This document shows, one piece after another, positions 26,344-34,922 of a stretch of DNA of 64,000 bases. Source of the stretch: Roseiarcus sp036513315 (lineage in GTDB: Bacteria > Pseudomonadota > Alphaproteobacteria > Rhizobiales > Beijerinckiaceae); contig DATBZF010000005.1 of the NCBI GenBank assembly GCA_036513315.1, positions 1 to 64,000 on the forward strand. Reading direction: 5' to 3'. The notes below the pieces were generated by a model, which was not told the DNA's origin, made no database searches, and saw only the letters and a program-made list of their open reading frames with translations. Position 1 is the first letter of the stretch. Every line of letters starts with the position of its first letter. The translations under genes were made by a program, and so were the position numbers.

Positions 26344-27155
26344 CAGCATGTCTCCAGGACGCGGCGCAGATGCGCGGCGAGTTCGACGAATTGCGCCGTC
26401 TCGCGCATCGCGATGCGGCGCGGATTAGGCAGTGGCACTGGAACAATCTCGCGAATGCGGCCTGGCCGCGCCGCCATCAACAGCACCTGCTGACCGAGGA
26501 AAGCAGCTTCGTAGATCGAATGAGTGACGAACAGGATCGTCGCGCCGGTATTCTCCCATATGCGCAGCAATTCTTCATTGAGCCGATCGCGCGTGATCTC
26601 ATCGAGCGCGCCGAACGGCTCATCCATCAAAAGGAGCTTGGGATCGTTGACGAGCGCGCGCGCGATCGCGACGCGTTGGCGCATGCCGCCCGACAATTCG
26701 TGGGGATAGGACTTTTCCCAACCGGACAGACCGACCAGCGCGAGCAGCTCGCGCGGATCGCGGACGCCGCGCCGTTTTCCGCCACCGCCGACTTCGAGCG
26801 GCAGTTCGATATTTTCAAGCGCTGTGCGCCAGGCCAGCAGCGAGGCGTCCTGGAAGACAAAGCCGATGTCGCGCCGCGCCCGCGCCGCCGAAGCGGAGGT
26901 TCCCAGCACCCGGACCTCACCCGACGTCGCCGGCACAAGATCGGAAACAACCCGCAGCAAAGTCGATTTCCCGCAGCCGGAAGGGCCGAGAAGGGTCAGG
27001 AAGCCGCCGCGCGGGATCGATAGATCAATGCGCTCCAACGCCGTCGTCACGCCGCGCTCGCTGGTGAAACGCACCGTCACATCGCGCAATTCGACCGCCG
27101 CGCCCTCTTCTGGGGCCGACGCCTGAGGCGCGCGATCGAGCGCGATTTGCGACAT
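26343..27155 (-). CDS. ABC importer ATPase (SsuB/TauB type)
   Basis: The 270-residue ATPase has Walker A (GPSGCGKS), Q-loop (FVFQDASLLAWRT), signature (LSGGMRQR), Walker B (LLLMDEP) and switch His (FVTHS) all intact. The Q-loop wording LLAWRT is usual for the sulfonate/nitrate/pyrimidine-precursor group. A GAGGAGG stretch precedes the ATG, and the gene begins 13 bases after the binding-protein stop. It energises import through the permease encoded next. Confidence 0.9.
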   Translation of the reverse strand: MSQIALDRAPQASAPEEGAAVELRDVTVRFTSERGVTTALERIDLSIPRGGFLTLLGPSGCGKSTLLRVVSDLVPATSGEVRVLGTSASAARARRDIGFVFQDASLLAWRTALENIELPLEVGGGGKRRGVRDPRELLALVGLSGWEKSYPHELSGGMRQRVAIARALVNDPKLLLMDEPFGALDEITRDRLNEELLRIWENTGATILFVTHSIYEAAFLGQQVLLMAARPGRIREIVPVPLPNPRRIAMRETAQFVELAAHLRRVLETC

Positions 27156-27168
27156 GGCTCTCGCCTCC

Positions 27169-28203
27169 TCAGCCGATCTTCGGCCGGTCTTTTTCGGTCA
27201 TTTCAAGGATTTTCGTCGTGACGACCTGATCGAGCTTCGGCTTGCCGGCCGGGAACTGTTTCAGCGCGTCGTTCAGATCGATCTGCTCCTGCCAGACCGC
27301 CGGATCGAAACTGCCCCAACCGAAGTTCTTGGTGCGCTCGGTGAACTCGACATCCATCATGATCGGCGCCGCCGCCAGCTCGTCAGCGCGCACCAGATTG
27401 GGATATTCCTGGATGAGGAGGTCGACGGCCTTCTCAGGATTGGCTTTGGCGTAGGCCCAGCCGCGGCCCGCCGCGCGCAGGAAGCCCGCCAGGACCTCCG
27501 GTTTCGCGCTCAGGAAATCGGCCGTCGTGTAATAGGGCAGTCCATAGAGCCGTACGCCCTGATCCCACATCCTCATCGCGATATAATCCGGGCCGAGAAT
27601 CTTCAGCGCTGTCGTATTGGTGCGCCAGCCGGCGATCGCATCGACCTGGCCGGTGAGCAGCGGCGTCATGTCGGAGCCGACGATCACCTTCTGCACTTTG
27701 TCTTCGGCGATGTCGTTCTTGCGCAGCAGCGCCGTCAGCAGAATCTGTCCGGTCGCCTGTACGCCGATCTTGCGGCCGATCATGTCCTGGGGCGTATGGA
27801 TCGGCGCGCGCGGCAATGAGAAGTAGCAGTAGGGATGCTGCTGCGCGCCGACGGCGAAACAAACGACCGGGATGCCCTGCGACGCGGCGAGCATCAGCGA
27901 CGGGCTCGATGAAACCTGGCCAACCTCGTAGCGGCCGGACGCGACGATCGCGACGCCGTCGATATTGGGACCGCCCGGCTGGATGGCGAATTCGATCTTC
28001 TCCTCGGCGAAATAACCAAGGCGCTTGGCGACAACCTCGCCGATCTGGTTGCCGCCGGTGATCCAGCCAAGCTGCATATTGACGAGCGCGCCTGCTGCGG
28101 CGCGCGCTGAACGTCCAACCGCCAACGGAAGCGTCGCGCCGGCGACCACCGCCGCGCCGCCTTTGAGCATTCCTCGTCGCGTCGCAAAAAGCGTCTTCGT
28201 CAT
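27169..28203 (-). CDS. NMT1/THI5-like periplasmic binding protein
   Basis: The 344-residue protein has a twin-arginine signal (TRRGMLKGGAAVVAGA) ending near ARAAAG, then the NMT1/SsuA-like fold (PNIDGVAIVASGRYEVG, GVQATGQILLTALLRK, LLTGQVDAIAGWRTN). Such proteins bind small compounds including sulfonates, pyrimidine precursors of thiamine, phthalate and riboflavin. The ATG at 28203 is chosen over the far upstream open frame because GGGAG precedes it and the signal peptide starts there. It is the first gene of the operon and faces the LysR gene. Confidence 0.88.
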   Translation of the reverse strand: MTKTLFATRRGMLKGGAAVVAGATLPLAVGRSARAAAGALVNMQLGWITGGNQIGEVVAKRLGYFAEEKIEFAIQPGGPNIDGVAIVASGRYEVGQVSSSPSLMLAASQGIPVVCFAVGAQQHPYCYFSLPRAPIHTPQDMIGRKIGVQATGQILLTALLRKNDIAEDKVQKVIVGSDMTPLLTGQVDAIAGWRTNTTALKILGPDYIAMRMWDQGVRLYGLPYYTTADFLSAKPEVLAGFLRAAGRGWAYAKANPEKAVDLLIQEYPNLVRADELAAAPIMMDVEFTERTKNFGWGSFDPAVWQEQIDLNDALKQFPAGKPKLDQVVTTKILEMTEKDRPKIG

Positions 28204-28377
28204 GGTCTTGCTCCCGTTGCGAGCCGCCGGCGGACAGGCGACGCGCCGCCGCGCCGAACCGCGCCGCCGGCCGGACGCCTCCAATCAGTAGCGGACCCCG
28301 AGCGCTCTTGGGAAGAGCAGAGATTCGTGATAGGCGCTGCCTTTTCGGCATCGCTGCCGACTGGGACGGACTCCGCC
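28204..28377. promoter_or_regulatory. Divergent promoter region between importer operon and LysR gene
   Basis: The 174-base gap separates the binding-protein gene (minus) from the LysR-type regulator (plus), the classical LysR control layout. It is very GC-rich between 28210 and 28280. I could not pick out a clear T-N11-A operator or promoter boxes by eye. Confidence 0.45.
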
Positions 28378-29307
28378 ATGCATGCCGTCGTTCTAAGCTA
28401 TCTCGATCAGGTCGCGCGCGTCGGGTCGATCCGCCGCGCCGCCGAAAAGCTCAATATCGCCTCCTCGGCGGTCAATCGCCAGATCCTCAAACTGGAGGCG
28501 GAGATCGGCGTGCCGATTTTCGAGCGTCGAGGCAATGGCGTGCGGCTGACGCCGGCCGGCGAACAATTGCTGCGCCATACCCGCAATACGCTCGCCGAAT
28601 GGCGTCGCACCCGCTCGGAGATATCAGCGATTTCGGGCGACATTCGCGGCGAGGTGAGGATCACCGCGATTCCTTCGTTACTCGTCCGCGTCGTTCCACG
28701 GGCGATCGAGGCGATCGCGGCGCGTTATCCCAATATTTCCTTTCGGGTCATCGACGCCGACCCCGCCGAACATGTCGAAGAGATGCGCGCCGCCCGGCCC
28801 GACATCGCCCTCATCTTCATCGACAAGCGACACCGGCAATATGACATTGCGGCGCGTCTGCGCACCGCGCTCGGCGCTATCATGCGCGCCGACCATCCGC
28901 TCGCCGGCGCGAGGCGCGTAACCCTCACCGATTGCGCCGCCTATCCCGTCGTCATGCTGTCCGACGCCTGGCTGCTCGACGCCGCGTCGGAGACCGAATT
29001 CATCCATAGCGGCGCACAATTTTCCGCCCGCGTCACCTCGAACTCGCTGAGCGTCATGAAGGATACGATCAAGGCCGGTCTCGGCGTCGGCTTTTTTACG
29101 GCGACCGGCTTTGTAGACGAAATCACGCGGGGCGAATTGGTTCACGTCCCGCTCGTGGAGCCCCGGCTCGCGGAAAGCGAAATCGGGCTCTTCGTGCACC
29201 GTGTCCGCTCGGGCGCCCACCATGTCAGCATCGTCGCCGACGAATTGAAGCGCGAGCTTCATTCGCTGGAAGAGGAAATCCGATCGATCCCGCGCCGGCA
29301 AGCTTAG
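28378..29307 (+). CDS. LysR-family transcriptional regulator
   Basis: The 309-residue protein has the N-terminal winged helix of LysR proteins (AVVLSYLDQVARVGSIRRAA then SSAVNRQILKLE) and a substrate-binding co-inducer domain. I start at the ATG at 28378, just before the first helix and after GGGACGGA; a GTG at 28327 would add 17 residues. It is divergent from the importer operon that ends with the ferredoxin gene and likely controls it. It could also influence the deaminase/TRAP genes downstream on its own strand. Confidence 0.88.
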   Translation: MHAVVLSYLDQVARVGSIRRAAEKLNIASSAVNRQILKLEAEIGVPIFERRGNGVRLTPAGEQLLRHTRNTLAEWRRTRSEISAISGDIRGEVRITAIPSLLVRVVPRAIEAIAARYPNISFRVIDADPAEHVEEMRAARPDIALIFIDKRHRQYDIAARLRTALGAIMRADHPLAGARRVTLTDCAAYPVVMLSDAWLLDAASETEFIHSGAQFSARVTSNSLSVMKDTIKAGLGVGFFTATGFVDEITRGELVHVPLVEPRLAESEIGLFVHRVRSGAHHVSIVADELKRELHSLEEEIRSIPRRQA

Positions 29308-29348
29308 CCCGACCGGATCCCACGCCCGACAATCTCCAGGAGATTCAA

Positions 29349-29819
29349 TTGCCTCCCGACACTACCCCCGGTAAGCCGGCGCCATTGCGGGGCTCGAATA
29401 TGCAAACCGCCCTTCGGGCCGCCGCCGATAGTCCCAACCGCGTCCGCCAGGTCGGCGCGGTGCTGGTCGCCAGCGATGGCGCGGAAATCAGCGCCTGCAA
29501 CACTTTTCCGGCGGGCGTCATGGATATCGACGAGCGTCATGCCGGCGACGGCCGTTTCGTCTGGATGGAGCATGCGGAGCGCCGCGCCATTTTCGAGGCG
29601 GCGCGGCGCGGCGTCGCGACCGCTGGCGCGCACATCACCTCGACGTTTTTCCCCTGTATTGATTGCGCCCGCGCGATCGTCGGGGCAGGCATCGTCTGTC
29701 TCGACACGCCGGCGCCCGCTTTCGACGATCCGGTCTGGGGTGCGTCGTTCGAACGATCGCAAGTCATCTTGCAAGAAGGTGGCGTCGAGATTCGGATCAT
29801 CGATCCCTTCGGCTCGTGA
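29349..29819 (+). CDS. Cytidine/deoxycytidylate deaminase-family protein
   Basis: The 156-residue protein has the zinc-deaminase signature: HAE (His75, catalytic Glu77) and FPCIDC (Cys103, Cys106). VRQVGAVLV begins the conserved core. Family members remove the amino group from cytosine, dCMP, guanine or related rings. The TTG at 29349 is preferred because AGGAG lies six bases before it; an ATG at 29400 would trim 17 residues but still keep the core. It follows the LysR gene by 41 bases and precedes a TRAP importer by 132 bases, so an imported amino compound is a possible substrate. Confidence 0.8.
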   Translation: MPPDTTPGKPAPLRGSNMQTALRAAADSPNRVRQVGAVLVASDGAEISACNTFPAGVMDIDERHAGDGRFVWMEHAERRAIFEAARRGVATAGAHITSTFFPCIDCARAIVGAGIVCLDTPAPAFDDPVWGASFERSQVILQEGGVEIRIIDPFGS

Positions 29820-29951
29820 CGCCAATCTGACGGGGCCGCGTCGTCTCGACGGGGCATTGTTGTATTCGTGGCGCGAAGGTTAACTTGACGATCGCTTGCT
29901 TGCGCGACGTCAGTCCGGCGAGAATGACGCAACCACTTGGGAGGCTCGATA

Positions 29952-30965
29952 ATGACCGTTCTCACACGACGCGCGCTCGTCAAGGCTTCGCTCGTGTCGG
30001 CGCCTCTGCTTGCGATCTCCCGCGCGGCCGCGGCGGCCCCGGAATTCAGCTACAAATTCGCTAATAATTTGCCGGCGAGCCATCCGCTGAACCTGCGCGC
30101 GGGAGAAGCGGCTGGCCGTATTCTGGAGGCGACCGGCGGCCGCGTCGAGATCCGTCTGTTTCCCAATAATCAGCTTGGCTCGGATACCGATGTCCTCAGT
30201 CAACTTCGATCCGGCGCGGTCGAGCTCTTCACGCTGTCAGGATTGATATTGAGCACGCTGGTTCCGCCGGCCGCGATCAACGGCGTCGGCTTCGCCTTCA
30301 AGGATTACGATCAGGTCTGGCCCGCGATGGACGGCAAGCTCGGCGCGTTTATCCGGGGCGAGATCGCCAAGCGTGGGCTCGTCGCAATGGAACGCATCTG
30401 GGACAACGGCTTCCGCCAGACGACAACCAGCGCCAAGCCGATTCTGGCGCCGGCGGACTTCGATGGAATCAAGCTGCGCGTGCCGGTGAGCCCGTTGTGG
30501 ACCAGCATGTTCCAGGCGCTTGGCGCAGCCCCGATCAGCATCAATTTCAGCGAGGTATACTCGGCGCTACAGACGCATATCGCCGACGGCGAGGAGAATC
30601 CGCTCGCCGTCATCGACGCCGCCAAACTCTATGAGGTGCAAAAATTCTGCAGCCTCACCAACCATATGTGGGACGGGTTTTGGCTGCTCGCCAACCGCCG
30701 CGCTTTTGAACGACTGCCGGAGGATGCCCGCACGATCGTCGCGCGGGAATTCAACAGCTCCGCGCTGGACGAGCGCCAGGATGTCGCCAAGCTGAACGGC
30801 CAGCTCAAGGATAAGCTCGCGAGCGGCGGCATGCAATTCAACAACATCGAGCGGGAACCCTTCCGCGCGCGCCTAAAGGCCGCGGGCTTCTATAAGGACT
30901 GGCGCGCGCGCTTCGGCGATGAGGCCTGGCAGACGCTCGAGGCAGCGGTGGGCGAGCTATCTTGA
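29952..30965 (+). CDS. TRAP transporter substrate-binding protein (DctP type)
   Basis: The 337-residue protein is a DctP-family periplasmic receptor. A twin-arginine-like signal (LTRRALVKASLV) ends near AAAAAPEF. The conserved Arg that grips a ligand carboxylate is expected in GIKLRVPVSPLW, and IADGEENPLAV is a family landmark. GGGAGG precedes the ATG. It is coupled to the membrane subunit: its stop overlaps that gene's start codon. The ligand is probably a carboxylate, as with most of the family. Confidence 0.9.
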   Translation: MTVLTRRALVKASLVSAPLLAISRAAAAAPEFSYKFANNLPASHPLNLRAGEAAGRILEATGGRVEIRLFPNNQLGSDTDVLSQLRSGAVELFTLSGLILSTLVPPAAINGVGFAFKDYDQVWPAMDGKLGAFIRGEIAKRGLVAMERIWDNGFRQTTTSAKPILAPADFDGIKLRVPVSPLWTSMFQALGAAPISINFSEVYSALQTHIADGEENPLAVIDAAKLYEVQKFCSLTNHMWDGFWLLANRRAFERLPEDARTIVAREFNSSALDERQDVAKLNGQLKDKLASGGMQFNNIEREPFRARLKAAGFYKDWRARFGDEAWQTLEAAVGELS

Positions 30966-32821
30966 CGGGATTTGCTGGGGTTCGCGCGATTAAAGTCAGT
31001 ACTATTGTCCTATTTGGTGAGCAGATAATCCTCCGTCTGGTCGAAGTGGCGGCGGCGGCGCTTGTCGCCGTGGAAATCGTCATCTTGCTTGCGGGAGTCG
31101 TCTCCCGCTTCGCGTTCCATCGGCCGATCGTCTGGACCGATGAATTTGCCGGCATCGTGTTTCTTTGGCTCGCGATGCTCGGCAGCGTCATCGCCCTGGC
31201 GCGCGGCCAGCATATGCGGCTGACGACGATCGCCAATCGCATGCCGCTTGTCTGGCGGGCGCGGGCGGAAGTCCTTGCAATCGGCGTCCCCGGCTTGTTT
31301 TTGATTCTCGTTCTGCCAGCCGCGATCGATTATGCGCAGGACCAAAGCTTCATCGAGACGCCGGCGCTCGGCTGGTCCGGCATGATCAGAGCCGCCGCGC
31401 TGCCGGTCGGCTGCGCGCTGATGTTTCTAGCCTGCGCCACGCGGCTGCTGCGGCGAAAACTCGTCGACATCCTCGTCGTCGCGATTGCGCTTCTCGTCGT
31501 GGGCTTGGCGCTCTGCGCAGCCGCGCCAGCGCTGAAGCTGCTTGGCGCCTGGAATCTGTTGCTGTTCTTCGTGCTGCTGCTTGGCGGCGCCGTCCTCGTC
31601 GGCGTTCCCATCGGATTCGGCTTCGCCATAAGCACGCTCGCCTATCTCGCGCTGACGACGTCGGCGCCTTTGTCGGTCGTCGTCAGCCGCCTCGACGAGG
31701 GAATGAGTTCGCTCATTCTGCTTGCAGTGCCTCTCTTCGTCTTCCTCGGCGCTCTGATCGAAATGAGCGGCATGGCGGTCGCGATGGTGAATTTCCTCAC
31801 CACGCTTCTCGGCCATGTGCGCGGCGGCCTGTCCTATGTTCTGCTCGGCGCGATGGTGCTGGTCTCGGGGATCAGCGGCTCCAAGGCGGCGGATATGGCG
31901 GCGATCGCGCCGGTCCTGTTTCCCGAGATGAAGCGCCGCGGCGGCGACGAGGGCGACATGGTTGCGCTTCTTTCAACCGCGGGCGCGATGAGCGAGACCA
32001 TTCCGCCAAGCCTCGTGCTGATCACCATCGGTTCGGTCACCGGCGTCTCGATCGCCGCTTTGTTCACGGGCGGCCTGCTGCCGGCCCTCGTCCTGGCGCT
32101 AGCGCTGGCCGCCGTCGCCTGGCTTCGATCGCGCAAGCAGGATCTCAGCGATCGACGCCGCGCGCCCGGCCGTGAAATCTGGAGGGCCTTTTGCGTCGCC
32201 CTGCCCGCTCTCGCCCTGCCGTTTCTCATCCGCGCCTCGGTGACGGAAGGGATCGCGACGGCGACCGAGGTCAGCACCATCGGCATCGTCTATGCGGTCG
32301 CCGCTGGGCTGCTGCTCTATCGCAAATTCGACTGGTCGCGGCTGTATCCGATGCTGGTCGACGCCGCCTGCCTGTCGGGCGCCATTCTGCTGATCATCGG
32401 CGCCGCCAACGGCATGGCCTGGGCGCTGACGCAATCGGGATTTTCAAGCGGCCTTGCCCATGCCATGTCGGGAATGCCTGGCGGCGCCAGGGGGTTTCTC
32501 GCCATCAGCATCGTCGCCTTCGCCATTCTCGGCAGCATCCTCGAGGGCATTCCCGCCATCGTTCTGTTCGGACCGCTGCTGTTCCCGATTGCCCGCGCCG
32601 CGGGCGTCAACGAAGTTCACTATGCGATGGTGGTCGTCCTGGCGATGGGAGTAGGACTTTTCGCACCGCCCTTCGGCGTCGGCTACTACACCGCCTGCGC
32701 AATCGGCAAGGTAAGTCCCGACGCCGGGATGCGCGCGATCTGGCCCTATTTCGGCGCGTTGATCCTCGGCCTGCTGGCGGTCGCCGCGTTTCCCTGGCTC
32801 AGCACCGGTTTCCTGCCCTGA
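30962..32821 (+). CDS. Fused TRAP transporter membrane protein (DctQ-DctM)
   Basis: The 619-residue inner-membrane protein joins a four-helix DctQ domain (about 20-160) to a DctM domain with about twelve segments (about 180-619; landmarks VPIGFGFAIS, GISGSKAADMAAIAP, SETIPPSLVLI and APPFGVGYYTAC). It drives sodium-coupled uptake of the ligand bound by the DctP protein. The TTG start at 30962 overlaps the upstream stop (TTGA), which indicates translational coupling. The gene converges on the phosphatase gene. Confidence 0.88.
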   Translation: MTGFAGVRAIKVSTIVLFGEQIILRLVEVAAAALVAVEIVILLAGVVSRFAFHRPIVWTDEFAGIVFLWLAMLGSVIALARGQHMRLTTIANRMPLVWRARAEVLAIGVPGLFLILVLPAAIDYAQDQSFIETPALGWSGMIRAAALPVGCALMFLACATRLLRRKLVDILVVAIALLVVGLALCAAAPALKLLGAWNLLLFFVLLLGGAVLVGVPIGFGFAISTLAYLALTTSAPLSVVVSRLDEGMSSLILLAVPLFVFLGALIEMSGMAVAMVNFLTTLLGHVRGGLSYVLLGAMVLVSGISGSKAADMAAIAPVLFPEMKRRGGDEGDMVALLSTAGAMSETIPPSLVLITIGSVTGVSIAALFTGGLLPALVLALALAAVAWLRSRKQDLSDRRRAPGREIWRAFCVALPALALPFLIRASVTEGIATATEVSTIGIVYAVAAGLLLYRKFDWSRLYPMLVDAACLSGAILLIIGAANGMAWALTQSGFSSGLAHAMSGMPGGARGFLAISIVAFAILGSILEGIPAIVLFGPLLFPIARAAGVNEVHYAMVVVLAMGVGLFAPPFGVGYYTACAIGKVSPDAGMRAIWPYFGALILGLLAVAAFPWLSTGFLP

Positions 32822-32850
32822 CCGCCGCGATCAGAGAGATTTCGCCGATC

Positions 32851-33432
32851 TCAGTTCGAAGCTTGCGCCATCAGACCGAAGTCGACCTCGCGCTCGCGAT
32901 CGAGTCCGCGCATGACATCGGCCAAATGCGGACGCATGGCGAGGCGTCGGGCGTAGAGTTTGATCACCGCCGCGGTCAATCGGCCGTCGCGTCCGAGCAA
33001 CGCGTCGGCAAAACCAATCATCCGTGAATTCGGCCACGCCTGCGGTCTGATCGCTTCCAGCTTTTCGATAATCGCGTCCTCGCTCTCACGCGGGAAAGCC
33101 TGGGCGAGGATCATTGCCATCGCGGCGGTCGAGCGCGAAATGCCGGCATGGCAATGGATGAGCAAATGGCCGAGATCGTCGCCGAGGTCGCGGCCGAAGC
33201 CTAATATCGCTTCGACATCCGCGACTTCGGGCAAAATGATTCCCGGCCCCGGTTCGATCGCGTCATGGAAATAGAGCGTCACGCGCGCATGCGGAGCAAA
33301 AGCCTGAAACGCCGGCGGCTCCACCCAGTCCGGGTCCAGGATGGATAGAACGTGGGTGACGCCCCGCGCGCCGTGGAGATCGAGCTCTTCCAGGCCGCAG
33401 ATCGTCAGAACGGAAAAGCCAGGAGTTTTCAT
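32851..33432 (-). CDS. Protein tyrosine phosphatase family protein
   Basis: The 193-residue protein has the P-loop HCHAGISRS (nucleophile Cys94, Arg100) of dual-specificity/tyrosine phosphatases, with a candidate general acid Asp57 in FHDAIEPGPG. It fits small cytoplasmic bacterial phosphatases. I start at the ATG at 33432, which leaves 47 bases after the upstream HtrA-like gene; an upstream start at 33483 would overlap that gene. Its substrate is unknown. The two genes are probably co-transcribed. Confidence 0.82.
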   Translation of the reverse strand: MKTPGFSVLTICGLEELDLHGARGVTHVLSILDPDWVEPPAFQAFAPHARVTLYFHDAIEPGPGIILPEVADVEAILGFGRDLGDDLGHLLIHCHAGISRSTAAMAMILAQAFPRESEDAIIEKLEAIRPQAWPNSRMIGFADALLGRDGRLTAAVIKLYARRLAMRPHLADVMRGLDREREVDFGLMAQASN

Positions 33433-33479
33433 GGCCGGCCCCGTAGCACAAATGCGGGGCGACGGCGACCCCTGGCCGA

Positions 33480-34451
33480 TCAATGCAGCCGCGGCTTCTT
33501 GAGAAAGCTGTTGCGATCGGCTGACTTGACGCGCAACCAGACGCTACGCCGCTCGCGCACGATCTCTATAGGGATTTCGGCGCCGGCCGGACCGCAGTTC
33601 CAGACCTTGCGATAGAAATCGCTGAGGCCTTCGACACTCGAATCGCGCACGGAAGAGATGATGTCGCCCTCGCGCAGACCGGCGATTGCCGCCGGCCCGT
33701 GTTCGGCGACATCGGCGACGACCACCCTCCCCCCGCTCTCGGCCGAATAGACGCCGAGCCACGGCCGCGGCGGCTTGTTGACCTGGCCATAGGCGAGAAG
33801 ATCATCGAGGATTGGCGGCAGCAAATCGATCGGCACGATCATGTTGACGTCCTGCTGGCCATGGTCGCTGACCTGCTGGACATGGAGCGACCCGATTCCA
33901 AGCAACTTGCCATCCTGGCCGATGAGCCCGGCGCCGCCCCAGAACGGATGCGCCGGCGCCGTGAAAAGCGCCTCGTCCAGCAGATATTCCCAATAGCCGG
34001 TGAATTCCTGCTTGCCGGCAATGCGCGCGCGCACGGATTGGCTCCGGCCGCCGCCCGCCAGGATCGCTGGATCGTCCAGTTTCGCCGCACGCGCGCTGCC
34101 GAGCTCGAGCGCCGGAAGGCCGAGACGGCCCAAAGCCTGCACGAGACCGAAACCCGTTTCCTGATCATAGGCGAGCGCATGGGCTTGCGTGACGCGCCCA
34201 TCCGCGCCGGTCAGCCAAACGCTTTCCGCCTCGGTGATGAGATAGCCGATCGTCAGAACGAGCCCGCTTTCGCGAATGACGATGCCGCTTCCCGCCCGCT
34301 CGACGCCCAGGATCGAAGCGGTGAAAGCGTCCGGCGGAATCACCGCGCGAAGCGCGACCACGGATTCGAGAGCGCCGTCGAGATCGAAGCTGAATTCCTC
34401 AGCTTTCGGTTGATCGCGCAGCGGCGTTTCCCAGCGGGACTTTTCGGCCAT
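33480..34451 (-). CDS. HtrA-like serine-protease fold with lost catalytic triad, plus PDZ
   Basis: The 323-residue protein has a trypsin-like domain (about 45-215) and a PDZ domain (about 228-308; WLGVYSAE, GPAAIAGLREGDII). All three triad positions are changed: the expected His in LTNxHV is Tyr70 (LTIGYLI), the Asp is Gly100 (QETGFGLV), and the nucleophile Ser of GNSGG is replaced in FWGGAGL (Gly172). No signal peptide is present, so it is cytoplasmic, unlike HtrA/DegP. It is probably a binding or scaffold protein. AGGAAATGGG precedes the ATG. The partner is unknown; the phosphatase gene follows. Confidence 0.8.
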   Translation of the reverse strand: MAEKSRWETPLRDQPKAEEFSFDLDGALESVVALRAVIPPDAFTASILGVERAGSGIVIRESGLVLTIGYLITEAESVWLTGADGRVTQAHALAYDQETGFGLVQALGRLGLPALELGSARAAKLDDPAILAGGGRSQSVRARIAGKQEFTGYWEYLLDEALFTAPAHPFWGGAGLIGQDGKLLGIGSLHVQQVSDHGQQDVNMIVPIDLLPPILDDLLAYGQVNKPPRPWLGVYSAESGGRVVVADVAEHGPAAIAGLREGDIISSVRDSSVEGLSDFYRKVWNCGPAGAEIPIEIVRERRSVWLRVKSADRNSFLKKPRLH

Positions 34452-34551
34452 GGCCCATTTCCTGTCAGCGGCAAATGATTGATCTGGGAAAACATTATCG
34501 CGCCGGCGTCACGGCGGCAATTACGGCCAAACCGGGGCCGCCGCGTTCCCT

Positions 34552-34881
34552 TCAGGAATGATGGAATATCTCCGTCATATCAGCCCACCAATCGCCCTCT
34601 TTGCGCGTCTCAAAGGGCTCCTGACACGGATCGGTCAGCGCCCACCATTCCCGGGTGACGGGATCGGCCGCCATTTTGCGGGCGTCGGCGGCGAAATCTT
34701 CGCCATGATATTCCCAATAGGCGAACAGAAGATTTTCCGGCTCGCGCAGAAAGATCGAGAAATTACGGATATTGCAGGCGCTGATCGTGGCGAGCACGCC
34801 GGGCCATGCCGCGGCATGGAGCGCGCGATATTGCGCCGCCTTTTCGGGACGAAGCCGATTGCATAGGCCCATTCGCTTCAT
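34552..34881 (-). CDS. rhaM: L-rhamnose mutarotase family protein
   Basis: The 109-residue protein has the RhaM landmarks: ALHAAAWP with the active-site His, FSIFL, YWEYHG, and WWALTDPCQEP near the end. RhaM interconverts anomers of L-rhamnose in the cytoplasm; relatives act on L-fucose and other 6-deoxysugars. AAGGAG precedes the start. It follows the enolase-superfamily gene by 41 bases, both under the GntR gene, so the sugar handled by this cluster may be a 6-deoxyhexose. Confidence 0.85.
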   Translation of the reverse strand: MKRMGLCNRLRPEKAAQYRALHAAAWPGVLATISACNIRNFSIFLREPENLLFAYWEYHGEDFAADARKMAADPVTREWWALTDPCQEPFETRKEGDWWADMTEIFHHS

Positions 34882-34922
34882 CGAGGCGGCTCCTTATCTC
34901 TCATCGCGTCGACGCGATGATT

